A DNA stretch of 5,662 bases, from NCBI GenBank assembly GCA_000432135.1, contig HF990654.1, positions 43,276 through 48,937 on the forward strand. Reading direction: 5' to 3'. The notes beneath the pieces were generated by a model, which was not told the origin of the DNA, ran no database searches, and worked only from the letters and a program-made list of their open reading frames with translations. Source of the stretch: Firmicutes bacterium CAG:124. GTDB lineage: Bacteria > Bacillota > Clostridia > Oscillospirales > Oscillospiraceae. Below, in pieces: positions 1 to 5,657 of this stretch. The stretch's first letter is position 1. Each line of letters opens with the position of its first letter. The position numbers were made by a program, and so were the translations under genes.

Positions 1-52
1 GGCCGACAGAGTCGCCGGCCCCTACAATGGAATACGCCAGTGTTATACAAAA

Positions 53-82
53 CCGGCCCGCTGCTTTTTTGCAGCGGGCCGG
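53..82 (-). terminator. Terminator of the amino-acid ABC operon
   Basis: A perfect 12-bp stem (53-64 pairing with 71-82, arm CCGGCCCGCTGC) closes on a six-base loop. On the minus strand it is followed by TTTTGTATAA, the form of an intrinsic terminator. It begins five bases after the ATPase stop codon, so it ends the three-gene transcript. A T-run also lies just beyond the stem on the plus strand, so it may work in both directions. Confidence 0.9.
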
Positions 83-87
83 ACTTT

Positions 88-834
88 TTACAGGACCTTC
101 CCCAAGAAATCCTGCAGACGGGGATTCTGGGGGTGCTCAAAAATCTGCTCAGGTGTTCCCTGCTCGACGAGCTTACCGTCGGCCATGAACAGCACGCGGC
201 TGCCGACCTCGCGGGCGAAGCCCATCTCGTGCGTGACGACGACCATCGTCATGCCGTCGTGCGCCAGCTCCTTCATGACCTCCAGAACCTCGCCGACCAT
301 CTCCGGGTCGAGCGCGCTCGTCGGCTCGTCGAAGAGCATGACCTCCGGCTCCATCATGAGCGCGCGGACAATGGCCACGCGCTGTTTCTGTCCACCGGAC
401 AGCTGCGCGGGGTACGCGTTCCCGCGGTCGCCGAGACCGACGCGCTGCAGCAGCTTCAGCGCCTGCGCGTCCGCTTCCTCCTGCGATTTATGCAGGAGCT
501 TTACGGGCGCAAGGGTCATGTTGCGCAGGATGGTCATATGCGGGAAGAGATTGAAATGCTGGAACACCATGCCCATCTTCTGGCGGTGGAGGTTAATATT
601 GCAGCTCTTATCGGTGATATCGACGCCGTTAAAGAGAATCTGTCCGCCCGTCGGAACCTCCAGCAGGTTGAGGCAGCGCAGGAACGTGGACTTGCCGGAG
701 CCGGACGGGCCGATGACGACCACGACTTCACCCTTTTTGATATCGACCGAAACGCCGTCGAGCGCCTTGATGGCGGACGTGCCGGTAAAATGCTTTTTCA
801 GATCCTGAACCTGGATCAGAACGTCAGTGCTCAC
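88..834 (-). CDS. Polar amino-acid ABC transporter, ATP-binding protein (GlnQ/HisP type)
   Basis: This is the cytoplasmic ATPase that powers uptake of a polar amino acid through the permease encoded just upstream. The 248-residue protein is full length for the family and has all nucleotide-binding motifs: Walker A GPSGSGKS (42-49), Q-loop Gln92, signature LSGGQ (145-149), Walker B VMLFDEP with catalytic Glu170, D-loop SALD (173-176) and switch His202. The start is GTG at 834, supported by AAAGGAGG ten bases upstream inside the permease gene. The 11-base overlap with the permease stop suggests translational coupling. A terminator follows directly. The family is certain. The exact substrate (glutamine, histidine, cystine, arginine and so on) cannot be told from the ATPase, so no gene symbol is given. 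Confidence 0.96.
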   Translation of the reverse strand: MSTDVLIQVQDLKKHFTGTSAIKALDGVSVDIKKGEVVVVIGPSGSGKSTFLRCLNLLEVPTGGQILFNGVDITDKSCNINLHRQKMGMVFQHFNLFPHMTILRNMTLAPVKLLHKSQEEADAQALKLLQRVGLGDRGNAYPAQLSGGQKQRVAIVRALMMEPEVMLFDEPTSALDPEMVGEVLEVMKELAHDGMTMVVVTHEMGFAREVGSRVLFMADGKLVEQGTPEQIFEHPQNPRLQDFLGKVL

Positions 835-1564
835 TGCTGCGCAGCCTCCTTTCCAGCTTGCTTACCAGATGCGAGAAGAATACGACCATGATGAGATACA
901 AGGCTGCGACGATTAGCAGAGGCATGGCCTGAATGTACGTCTGCGAGCGGATGATCTCGCCGCCCTTGGTCAGATCGTTGACGGCCACATAGCAGGCGAC
1001 GGATGTTTCCTTCAGCAGCACGATAAACTCGTTCGCCAGCGCGGGCAGCACGTTTTTGAGCGCCTGCGGAATGATGATATAGAGCATGGTCTGCGCAAAG
1101 TTAAGGCCGAGCGATCGGCCCGCCTCGTTCTGTCCTTCGTCGACGGCCATGATGCCGCCGCGGATGATCTCAGCGACGTAAGCGCCGGAGTTGATGCCGA
1201 AGGTGAGCATGGCGACGGGCGTACCGTTGCGTGCGGTGGAGAAGACGACAAAGAACATGATGAGGATCTGGATCATCGCAGGCGTGCCCCGAATGACGGT
1301 CAGATAGACTTTGCAGAGCCAGTTTGCGATGTTCAGAAGCGTCCGGCCGGGGCCGGGACGCATGGTTTCATGCGTCTTGTCGTGCGTCGAGCGGATAATG
1401 GCGACGATTGTGCCGATCAGGATACCGAGCAGCACGGCGGCCAGCGCGATCTGGAGCGTATTGCCCAGACCCTTTACTATATATTTCCAGCGATCCTTGG
1501 TGATGAAGCAGGTGACAAAGTCCTTTGCGACCTTTGCGATCCATTCCCGAAACCATTCTGTCAT
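824..1564 (-). CDS. Polar amino-acid ABC transporter, permease (HisM/GlnP type)
   Basis: This 246-residue inner-membrane channel subunit probably acts as a dimer with two copies of the downstream ATPase. After an amphipathic N-terminus, hydrophobic segments lie near residues 37-57, 90-110, 115-135, 158-186 and 212-232. The family hallmark RGTPAMIQ is at 92-99. The cytoplasmic EAA loop that docks on the ATPase runs from about 147 (EAGRSLGLNFAQ) to Pro166. A hydrophilic stretch of about 25 residues (61-85) between the first membrane segment and RGTP is a modest insertion. The ATG at 1562-1564 follows a GAGGGAG ribosome site ten bases away. The gene sits 97 bases downstream of the binding-protein gene and overlaps the ATPase start. 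Family assignment is firm; the substrate is unknown. Confidence 0.95.
   Translation of the reverse strand: MTEWFREWIAKVAKDFVTCFITKDRWKYIVKGLGNTLQIALAAVLLGILIGTIVAIIRSTHDKTHETMRPGPGRTLLNIANWLCKVYLTVIRGTPAMIQILIMFFVVFSTARNGTPVAMLTFGINSGAYVAEIIRGGIMAVDEGQNEAGRSLGLNFAQTMLYIIIPQALKNVLPALANEFIVLLKETSVACYVAVNDLTKGGEIIRSQTYIQAMPLLIVAALYLIMVVFFSHLVSKLERRLRSSEH
845..852 (-). promoter_or_regulatory. Ribosome binding site of the ATPase gene
   Basis: AAAGGAGG on the minus strand lies ten bases upstream of the GTG at 834, within the last codons of the permease gene. It supports the GTG start and the overlapping, coupled arrangement. Confidence 0.8.
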
Positions 1565-1609
1565 GGGCGAAGCGCTCCCTCTTTTCTATAAAGTCGTATA
1601 GTGCGAAGC

Positions 1610-1638
1610 AGCGGGGCGGAGCATCGCTCCGTCCCGTT
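1610..1638 (-). promoter_or_regulatory. Intercistronic hairpin between binding-protein and permease genes
   Basis: A long inverted repeat has its arms at about 1610-1622 and 1626-1638 around a three-base loop. The core GAGC/GCTC arms are GC-rich, with two C-A mismatches in the minus-strand RNA. It lies 24 bases after the binding-protein stop. No T-run follows on the minus strand, so it does not look like a full terminator. In comparable importer operons such hairpins protect the 3' end of the binding-protein message or reduce read-through, giving more binding protein than membrane subunits. That role is inferred here. Confidence 0.65.
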
Positions 1639-1661
1639 GCGAAGATACAGATTCAATTGGA

Positions 1662-2435
1662 TTACTTGATGTACTTGTCGACGATGGACTGGAGCGTGCC
1701 GTCGGCGGTCAGCTCGGCCAGTGCCTTGTTGACCTTCTCCAGCAGGTCGGTGTTTTCCTTGGCGATAGCAATGGCATAATCCTCAACGGCATATTCGGTG
1801 TCGAGGATGTGCAGACCCTCGTTGGCCGCGACCAGCGCCTTTGCAGGCTCGTTGTCGAGGATGACGCAGTCGACCTGACCGTTCTTCAGGGCTTCGACGG
1901 CGTCGGTCGTCTTGCCGAAGGACTTGACAGTGCCGAGACCGGCATCTTCAATGTCGGACGTGGCATAGATAAAGCCCGTGGTGCCCGCCTGCGTGCCGAC
2001 GACGGTGCTGGCGCCGTCCGCGAACAGATCGTCGACCGAGGTGATGGGGCTGTCGTCCTTGACGATGACGACCTGCACGCCCGTGGCGTAGGAATCGGAG
2101 AAGTTGACCTGCTCCTTGCGCTCGTCAGTCACGGTCATACCGGCCATGCCCATGTCATACTTGCCGGTCTGCACGCCGGGGATGATGGAGTCGAATGCGA
2201 TGTCGGTGACTTCCAGCTCCATGCCGAGCTTGTCTGCGATGGCCTGTGCGACCTCCACGTCGATGCCGACGATGGCGTCGCCGTCATAGTATTCATACGG
2301 CTGGAAGGTGGCCTCAGTCGCCATGGTCAGCTTGCCGGAAGTGGAAGCGGCGTCCTCAGTCTTTGCGGTGGAAGCGCAGGCCGCAAGGCTCAGCGCCATA
2401 ATGGCTGCAAGCAGCAGTGCAAGATACTTTTTCAT
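1662..2435 (-). CDS. Polar amino-acid ABC transporter, substrate-binding lipoprotein
   Basis: This is a family 3 (SBP_bac_3) solute-binding protein that captures an amino acid outside the cell and delivers it to the permease. I chose the ATG at 2433-2435, giving 257 residues, because a consensus AGGAGG lies eight bases upstream and the protein then opens with a lipoprotein signal: MKKY, a hydrophobic core and lipobox LAAC with lipidated Cys20. An upstream extension to 2615 stays open but crosses the promoter and has no signal character. The mature part shows the family's GIDVEVAQAIADKLG (57-71), the TVTDERKEQVNFS block (101-113) whose Arg106 is expected to bind the ligand carboxylate, and Asp194 in VILDNEP, expected to bind the amino group. 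First gene of the operon; substrate not predictable. Confidence 0.95.
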   Translation of the reverse strand: MKKYLALLLAAIMALSLAACASTAKTEDAASTSGKLTMATEATFQPYEYYDGDAIVGIDVEVAQAIADKLGMELEVTDIAFDSIIPGVQTGKYDMGMAGMTVTDERKEQVNFSDSYATGVQVVIVKDDSPITSVDDLFADGASTVVGTQAGTTGFIYATSDIEDAGLGTVKSFGKTTDAVEALKNGQVDCVILDNEPAKALVAANEGLHILDTEYAVEDYAIAIAKENTDLLEKVNKALAELTADGTLQSIVDKYIK

Positions 2436-2443
2436 GTTCAGTT

Positions 2444-2449
2444 CCTCCT
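2444..2449 (-). promoter_or_regulatory. Ribosome binding site of the substrate-binding protein gene
   Basis: A perfect AGGAGG lies eight bases upstream of the ATG at 2435 and settles the start choice against the longer open frame. A small hairpin (GACGC/GCGTC, 2452-2465, four-base loop) sits just upstream of it in the leader. Confidence 0.9.
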
Positions 2450-2490
2450 GTGACGCGTGTGCGTCGTGCGTGTTATTTTGTATGCTCATA

Positions 2491-2518
2491 ATTATACACG
2501 TAGAATGCATAATGTCAA
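2491..2518 (-). promoter_or_regulatory. Vegetative (sigma-A type) promoter of the ABC operon
   Basis: On the minus strand a perfect -35 TTGACA (2518-2513) and a perfect -10 TATAAT (2496-2491) are separated by 16 bases. Transcription would start near 2484, leaving a leader of about 50 bases before the ATG at 2435. The -10 lies inside a short AT palindrome (ATAATTAT), which could be part of an operator, although no known operator is recognised. Confidence 0.88.
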
Positions 2519-2530
2519 GAGAAACTGAAT

Positions 2531-2580
2531 AAAAAACCGCACAACTCTGTTGGTACAAGCGTCCAGAAAAGCGGCGGTTT
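2531..2580 (-). terminator. Possible terminator downstream of the kinase, before the ABC promoter
   Basis: In the minus-strand RNA an AAACCGC arm (2580-2574) can pair with GCGGTTT (2540-2534), which runs into a T-rich tract TTTTTTATT. The 33-base loop holds a smaller CAAC/GTTG hairpin. It would end a transcript coming from the kinase gene just before the ABC promoter. The long loop makes this a moderate call. The same AAACCGC segment also pairs with 2593-2600 in an overlapping hairpin. Confidence 0.4.
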
Positions 2581-2600
2581 GCACAATTCCGCGCAAACCG
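2575..2600. repeat. Inverted repeat overlapping the putative terminator arm
   Basis: Perfect 8-bp arms CGGTTTGC (2575-2582) and GCAAACCG (2593-2600) surround a ten-base spacer. One arm is shared with the possible terminator at 2531-2580, so the two hairpins exclude each other. A T-run (2606-2610) follows on the plus strand, but no plus-strand gene leads into it. Confidence 0.6.
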
Positions 2601-2656
2601 TGTAATTTTTCGCAAAAGCGGCAGCCTCTCGTGCGGGCCGGTCCATACATATCTTT

Positions 2657-2668
2657 TGTATATATACA
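2657..2668. promoter_or_regulatory. Perfect 12-bp AT palindrome in the kinase-ABC intergenic region
   Basis: TGTATATATACA is a perfect palindrome, followed five bases later by another GTATAC (2672-2677). Such symmetric sites are often operators for dimeric regulators, but no promoter was seen beside it and alternating TA sequence is palindromic by nature. The function is unknown. Confidence 0.3.
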
Positions 2669-2740
2669 GAGCGTATACTTTTTGTGCAGCGTCCGTTGTT
2701 TTTTTGCCGGGCCAATTTGTAAAGGGTCAGATCTGTGCAT

Positions 2741-3181
2741 TCAGTGAGACGGTGCCTTCGTTTGCGTGAAAGAGCCTGCGGTTTCATCACAGCTGTACGG
2801 AATCAGCACCCGCATGAGCGTGCCTTGCCCGATTTTGCTCTGCGTCGTCAGCTTTGCACCGCAGACCATCTGTAAGCGGTCGCGGACGAGCTGCAGTCCC
2901 ACGTGTTCCTTTCCGTCCTGCGGCGGCTGCTCCGGGTCAAAGCCCACGCCGTCGTCCGACACGGTGATTTCCGCGCCAAGCGGCGTTTTTCTGGTCATAA
3001 GCGTCACCGTACCGCCATCCTCTTTGCGTCCGACGCCCCATTTCACGGCGTTTTCGACAAGCGGCTGAATCGTCAGCGCGGGTAAGTAAAAGTCTGTCTC
3101 GGCAATGTCCAGTTCAACATGAAGCTCGTCGCCGAAGCGCAGCTGCTCCAGATAGAGATATGTTTTGATTATCCCGAATTC
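2741..3181 (-). pseudogene. C-terminal fragment of a LytS/YehU-type sensor histidine kinase
   Basis: This is the cytoplasmic end of a membrane sensor kinase that would phosphorylate a partner response regulator. Reading from the junction, TYLYLEQLRFGDEL (about 3163-3122) matches the region after the phospho-accepting His in this family. LTIQPLVENAVKWG (about 3076-3038) is the N-box, with Trp where His is usual. SDDGVGFD is the first glycine box, and HVGLQLVRDRLQ with IGQGT forms the rest of the ATP-binding site. The stop is TGA at 2741-2743. The N-terminal sensor, membrane and phospho-His parts are missing: the frame stays open only to about 3199, and kinase-like sequence fades between 3165 and 3185 at a palindrome. 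A GTG at 3046 lies inside the N-box and is not a real start. The rest of the gene was probably displaced by the inserted sequence. Confidence 0.85.
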
Positions 3182-3191
3182 AGGATAACCA
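3166..3191. repeat. Near-perfect palindrome at the kinase/methyltransferase junction
   Basis: The 20-base core 3169-3188 (TTATCC, centre CGAATTCA, GGATAA) is self-complementary except for one mismatched pair (3175/3182). Two further outer pairs extend it to 3166-3191 with one more mismatch. It falls exactly where minus-strand kinase sequence gives way to plus-strand methyltransferase sequence. It could be a recombination core site, the scar of a rearrangement, or part of a chimeric join, since an EcoRI site (GAATTC, 3176-3181) is at its centre. Confidence 0.7.
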
Positions 3192-3885
3192 GGCGTTTTC
3201 TACAGCTGGCAGGAGGAAAGGATTTGAAGATGCAAGAGGTACTCTCTTCTTTGAACTGGCCAGAGTGGTTAAAGAAAAGAGGCCTCTGTATCTTTTCCTT
3301 GAAAACGTCGTTGGGCTCCTTTCTCATGACCGAGGCCGGACGTTTGGTGTCATCCTCTCCGCGCTTTATGACCTGGGGTATCATGTCGAATGGACTGTGC
3401 TTAACAGCAAACATTTTGGAGTCCCGCAATCAAGACGGCGGCTGTTCCTTATCGGATATCTTGATCCCCGATGCGCCGGAAAAATACTTCCTGTCTTTGG
3501 AACAGATGCAAAAGCTCTTGTACAGATCGTCCATGGACGGCTGGGAAAACGAGTCTATGATTCTGCCGGAATCGCCTGCACACAGGACACCAGCAGACAA
3601 TCCGGACTCTACTTCGTAGATCTGACAAAGGGCAATCCGAAAATCACGGCGAACGCCAGATGTTTGCATACCCGGCAGGACGGCTCCCTTACCAACTTCA
3701 AGGGGCAAAACTCCGGCGTTCTCTACATTAAGGAAGCAACGAAGAAAGGCTATAAGGAAGCGCATGAAGGCGATTCCATCGATCTCGGCTTCGCGGGCAG
3801 CAATACGCGCTGCGGGCGTGTGTTTGCGGGTGTTGCCCATACGGTAAACTATTTGATTACTCTATATTATATTCAGCCATTTTAG
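3187..3885 (+). pseudogene. DNA cytosine-5 methyltransferase remnant, truncated at both ends
   Basis: An intact enzyme of this Dcm-like family transfers a methyl group from SAM to cytosine C5. The open frame here reads QAFSTAGRRKGF from 3190, the part of motif IV just after the catalytic Pro-Cys, which is replaced by Asp-Asn. It continues with RGTLFFEL (motif V, from 3235), ENV (motif VI, 3301-3309) and GVPQSRRR (motif VIII, Q at 3427). A target-recognition-like segment follows, ending in TRCGRVFAGVAHTV at about 3845. The SAM-binding motif I, the catalytic Cys and motifs IX and X are absent, and the last residues to the TAG at 3883-3885 look foreign. A GTG at 3265 could start translation but lies inside the domain. 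The product cannot be an active methyltransferase by itself. The original gene probably came with the mobile element. Confidence 0.8.
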
Positions 3886-4030
3886 ATAATACGGTGAAAT
3901 ACGATGTAAAGGCTCTTCGCCGTATAAAAAGTCAGCTGTATGAATTGGTAAAAACGAATAAGCCTACCCAAAACTGATTGGCAGTTTCCCCAGCATGTTC
4001 CGAGCACTATTCGAGGAAAAGGAAACCTGA
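3843..4030 (+). other. Unrecognised coding-like remnant, possibly frameshifted
   Basis: Right after the methyltransferase-like sequence ends, a second frame reads GKLFDYSILYSAILDNTVKY and on through an amphipathic, lysine-rich stretch to a TGA at 3975-3977. An adjoining frame, open from 3962, reads AYPKLIGSFPSMFRALFEEK to a TGA at 4028-4030. The two could be one C-terminal tail broken by loss of a single base near 3960. No start codon or ribosome site fits, the composition is more AT-rich than around it, and I do not recognise the family. It may be the end of an element-borne gene deleted from the left. Confidence 0.35.
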
Positions 4031-4078
4031 AACAAAAACAGGAATCAGATTACACAGCGCCCAGGAAAAACAGTTACC

Positions 4079-4108
4079 AGCCGACACGCGCCCGCGTGTC
4101 GGCTTTTC
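4079..4108 (+). terminator. Strong intrinsic terminator upstream of the excisionase gene
   Basis: A perfect 11-bp stem (4079-4089 with 4094-4104, arm AGCCGACACGC) has a four-base loop and is followed by a TTTT run. It would end plus-strand transcription coming from the gene remnants to its left and insulate the excisionase-integrase module. The stretch 4031-4078 before it shows no gene. Confidence 0.88.
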
Positions 4109-4109
4109 T

Positions 4110-4173
4110 GCGCCCCGGTGGGGGCGCTGCACCCCAAAGGCATAAAAAACCGCGCGTTGGAGCGCGTAACGCG
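4110..4173 (+). promoter_or_regulatory. GC-rich leader with competing hairpins before the excisionase gene
   Basis: Three inverted repeats crowd the 75 bases between the terminator and the gene. GCGCCCC/GGGGCGC (4110-4126, three-base loop) comes first. CGCGC (4151-4155) can pair with GCGCG (4162-4166), or the overlapping CGCGTT (4153-4158) can pair with AACGCG (4168-4173). The last two exclude each other and end directly at the ribosome site (4174-4180), so they might affect translation. I saw no clear promoter. Regulatory function is inferred only. Confidence 0.4.
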
Positions 4174-4180
4174 AAAGGAG
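4174..4180 (+). promoter_or_regulatory. Ribosome binding site of the excisionase gene
   Basis: AAAGGAG lies four bases before the ATG at 4185, a slightly short but usable spacing. It starts where the AACGCG hairpin arm ends. Confidence 0.75.
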
Positions 4181-4184
4181 CAAC

Positions 4185-4400
4185 ATGGAGAAAAGAACCT
4201 ATCAATCATTACAAGAACTTCCGCTTATGCTGAGCATGATGGACGTTGCGTCCGTCCTCGGCATTTCCAAAGCAGGAGCCTATACACTCGCCCACAGCAG
4301 AGATTTTCCTGCGTTCCGGGTTGGACGCAGGATCGTTATTTCACAAGAAAAATTTCTGGACTGGCTGGAAAAGCAGACCGCGGAAAGTTCTCTCACTTAG
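4185..4400 (+). CDS. xis: Excisionase-family helix-turn-helix DNA-binding protein
   Basis: A 71-residue protein of the size and layout of small excisionase-type (MerR-like winged helix) proteins. Residues 15-35 (LSMMDVASVLGISKAGAYTL) form the helix-turn-helix. FPAFRVGRRIVIS (41-53) is the wing, with the basic RVGRR usual for this family. FLDWLEKQ closes the domain. In integrative elements and phages such a protein bends DNA at the element end and steers the integrase towards excision. It lies 60 bases upstream of the integrase gene on the same strand, the classical xis-int order, so the two are probably cotranscribed. The family is clear. The excision role rests on context, and the symbol is generic. 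Confidence 0.85.
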   Translation: MEKRTYQSLQELPLMLSMMDVASVLGISKAGAYTLAHSRDFPAFRVGRRIVISQEKFLDWLEKQTAESSLT

Positions 4401-4445
4401 GACTAGCTATTTCGCTGTCTTTGTGATAATCGTTTGAGTTGCCAG

Positions 4446-4453
4446 AAAGGAGG
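4446..4453 (+). promoter_or_regulatory. Ribosome binding site of the integrase gene
   Basis: AAAGGAGG lies seven bases upstream of the ATG at 4461. A nearer ATG at 4455 is too close to the site, and an upstream TTG at 4434 has none, so 4461 is the preferred start. Confidence 0.88.
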
Positions 4454-4460
4454 AATGCAA

Positions 4461-5618
4461 ATGGCAAAAAAGAGAGTCAATGGCGAAGGAACCATTGGTA
4501 AGCGAAAAGATGGTCGCTGGGAAGCGCGCTACATTGCAGGTCGTGACCCAGAGACGGGAAAGCAGATTCGAAAAAGCATTCTCGGCAAAACACAGGCAGA
4601 GGTTCGGGCCAGGCTGAAAGATGCACTTGCGGAAGCAGCGGAGATCGATGTGGTCAAGTCGAGCGGGTACAGCGTGTCCGGCTGGATGCAGGCTTGGTAC
4701 TCGCTGTATGCGCAGCCAAACGTGCGCGAAACGACCGCGCGTTACTACAAGGGTTATATCGATCACCATGTCATCCCGCGTCTGGGCGATATTCCGTTAA
4801 ACAAGCTGACCTCGCTGGACATTCAGCAGTTCTATAAAGATCTGCTGGAAAACGGAAGAATCCGGGAAGATACGAAAGCTAAAAAACCGGGGCTCAGCAG
4901 CACGACTGTGCATGGCATCCATGTCATGCTGAAATCTGCGTTGAAGCGAGCCGTGCAGGAGCGCTTAATCCCATTCAATCCGGCGGAATTCTGTATCCCG
5001 CCCAAGATCACGAAACCGGAACTGCAGGTGATCCCGTCGGAGCGGTATCAGTCCTACTTGACAGCCGCCGAACAGCGCGGCGTCCTGCCGATGTTTTATC
5101 TGGAGCTGGCTACGGGACTTCGGAAAGGGGAAATCGCGGCGCTGCTCTGGTCGGATTACGACGCGCAGACGCAGACGATTCATGTGACAAAACAATATCT
5201 CTTCTACAATGGTCAGGGCACTGTGTCCCCGCCCAAATCAAGCACCTCTGTCCACTACGTTTCCATCCCGGAGGAAGCTGCAAAGCTGCTGGAGCAGGAG
5301 CATGAAAAGCACCCGAAAAATCCCTACATGTTTCCTTCCCCGGTAACCGGTGAAATGTATCACCCGGACGCTATCGTGAAGATCCACCGCAAGATCTGCA
5401 AGGACATTGGATTGGAGCACGTCAGATTTCATGACTTGAGACATAGTTTCGCCACGACCGCGCTACAATGCGGCGTGGACGTAAAAACAGTCTCCACGAT
5501 GCTCGGCCACAGCAGTGCGGGCTTCACGCTGAACGTCTACACGCACTCGACCAGCCGGATGCAGCAGGAAGCAGCTAGAACCGTCGGAAAGGTCATGCCA
5601 AAGATGCTCGAGCGTTGA
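4461..5618 (+). CDS. int: Tyrosine recombinase, phage/ICE-type integrase
   Basis: A 385-residue site-specific recombinase that would integrate and excise the element between attachment sites, forming a covalent 3'-phosphotyrosine intermediate. All three usual domains are visible. The N-terminal arm-site-binding domain is at about 5-55 (GEGTIGKRKDGRWEARY). The SAM-like core-binding domain is at about 68-170. The catalytic domain is at about 190-370, with Arg221 (TGLRKGE), the beta-hairpin lysine, probably Lys259, His324 and Arg327 (HDLRH), His350 (LGHSS) and nucleophile Tyr360 (NVYTH). Length and residues fit the Tn916/phage-type integrases of Firmicutes, and nothing points to inactivation. 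It lies 60 bases after the excisionase gene and is followed by a hairpin. Such genes usually lie next to one attachment site, so the element's end is probably near or just beyond the right edge of the window. Confidence 0.96.
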   Translation: MAKKRVNGEGTIGKRKDGRWEARYIAGRDPETGKQIRKSILGKTQAEVRARLKDALAEAAEIDVVKSSGYSVSGWMQAWYSLYAQPNVRETTARYYKGYIDHHVIPRLGDIPLNKLTSLDIQQFYKDLLENGRIREDTKAKKPGLSSTTVHGIHVMLKSALKRAVQERLIPFNPAEFCIPPKITKPELQVIPSERYQSYLTAAEQRGVLPMFYLELATGLRKGEIAALLWSDYDAQTQTIHVTKQYLFYNGQGTVSPPKSSTSVHYVSIPEEAAKLLEQEHEKHPKNPYMFPSPVTGEMYHPDAIVKIHRKICKDIGLEHVRFHDLRHSFATTALQCGVDVKTVSTMLGHSSAGFTLNVYTHSTSRMQQEAARTVGKVMPKMLER

Positions 5619-5634
5619 AAACCGCAATAATCAT

Positions 5635-5657
5635 AACCACCGGCCGTGCCGGTGGTT
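5635..5657 (+). terminator. Hairpin terminator after the integrase gene
   Basis: A perfect 10-bp stem (AACCACCGGC, 5635-5644, with 5648-5657) closes on a three-base loop 16 bases after the integrase stop. Only three T follow before the sequence turns to GCAC at the window edge, so termination may be weak. The symmetry could also mark the nearby element end. Confidence 0.6.

Noticed and set aside
1..20. GGCC-flanked imperfect hairpin at the left edge
   Set aside because: It pairs only with bulges and its context is cut off by the window edge, so it cannot be called a terminator.
40..891. Long plus-strand open frame opposite the ATPase gene
   Set aside because: It mirrors a clearly real ABC ATPase in GC-rich sequence, has no recognisable domain and no ribosome site, and covers the terminator and the permease overlap.
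1662..2615. 317-residue version of the binding protein starting at 2615
   Set aside because: The extra 60 residues cross a consensus promoter and lack a signal sequence. The AGGAGG-preceded ATG at 2435 gives a proper lipoprotein.
3119..3619. 166-residue plus-strand open frame across the junction
   Set aside because: It runs in the wrong frame over both the kinase fragment and the methyltransferase remnant and has no family resemblance.
3430..3840. 136-residue minus-strand open frame within the methyltransferase remnant
   Set aside because: It is antisense to recognisable methyltransferase sequence, with no ribosome site or domain.
4965..5444. Minus-strand open frames opposite the integrase
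   Set aside because: They are antisense shadows of a complete integrase with all catalytic residues.
3185..5639. Shared ATAACCA (3185-3191 and 5633-5639) and inverted ATAATCA-like matches as attachment cores
   Set aside because: Seven-base matches are too short to separate from chance, and the right copy overlaps the post-integrase hairpin. It would need the sequence beyond 5662.
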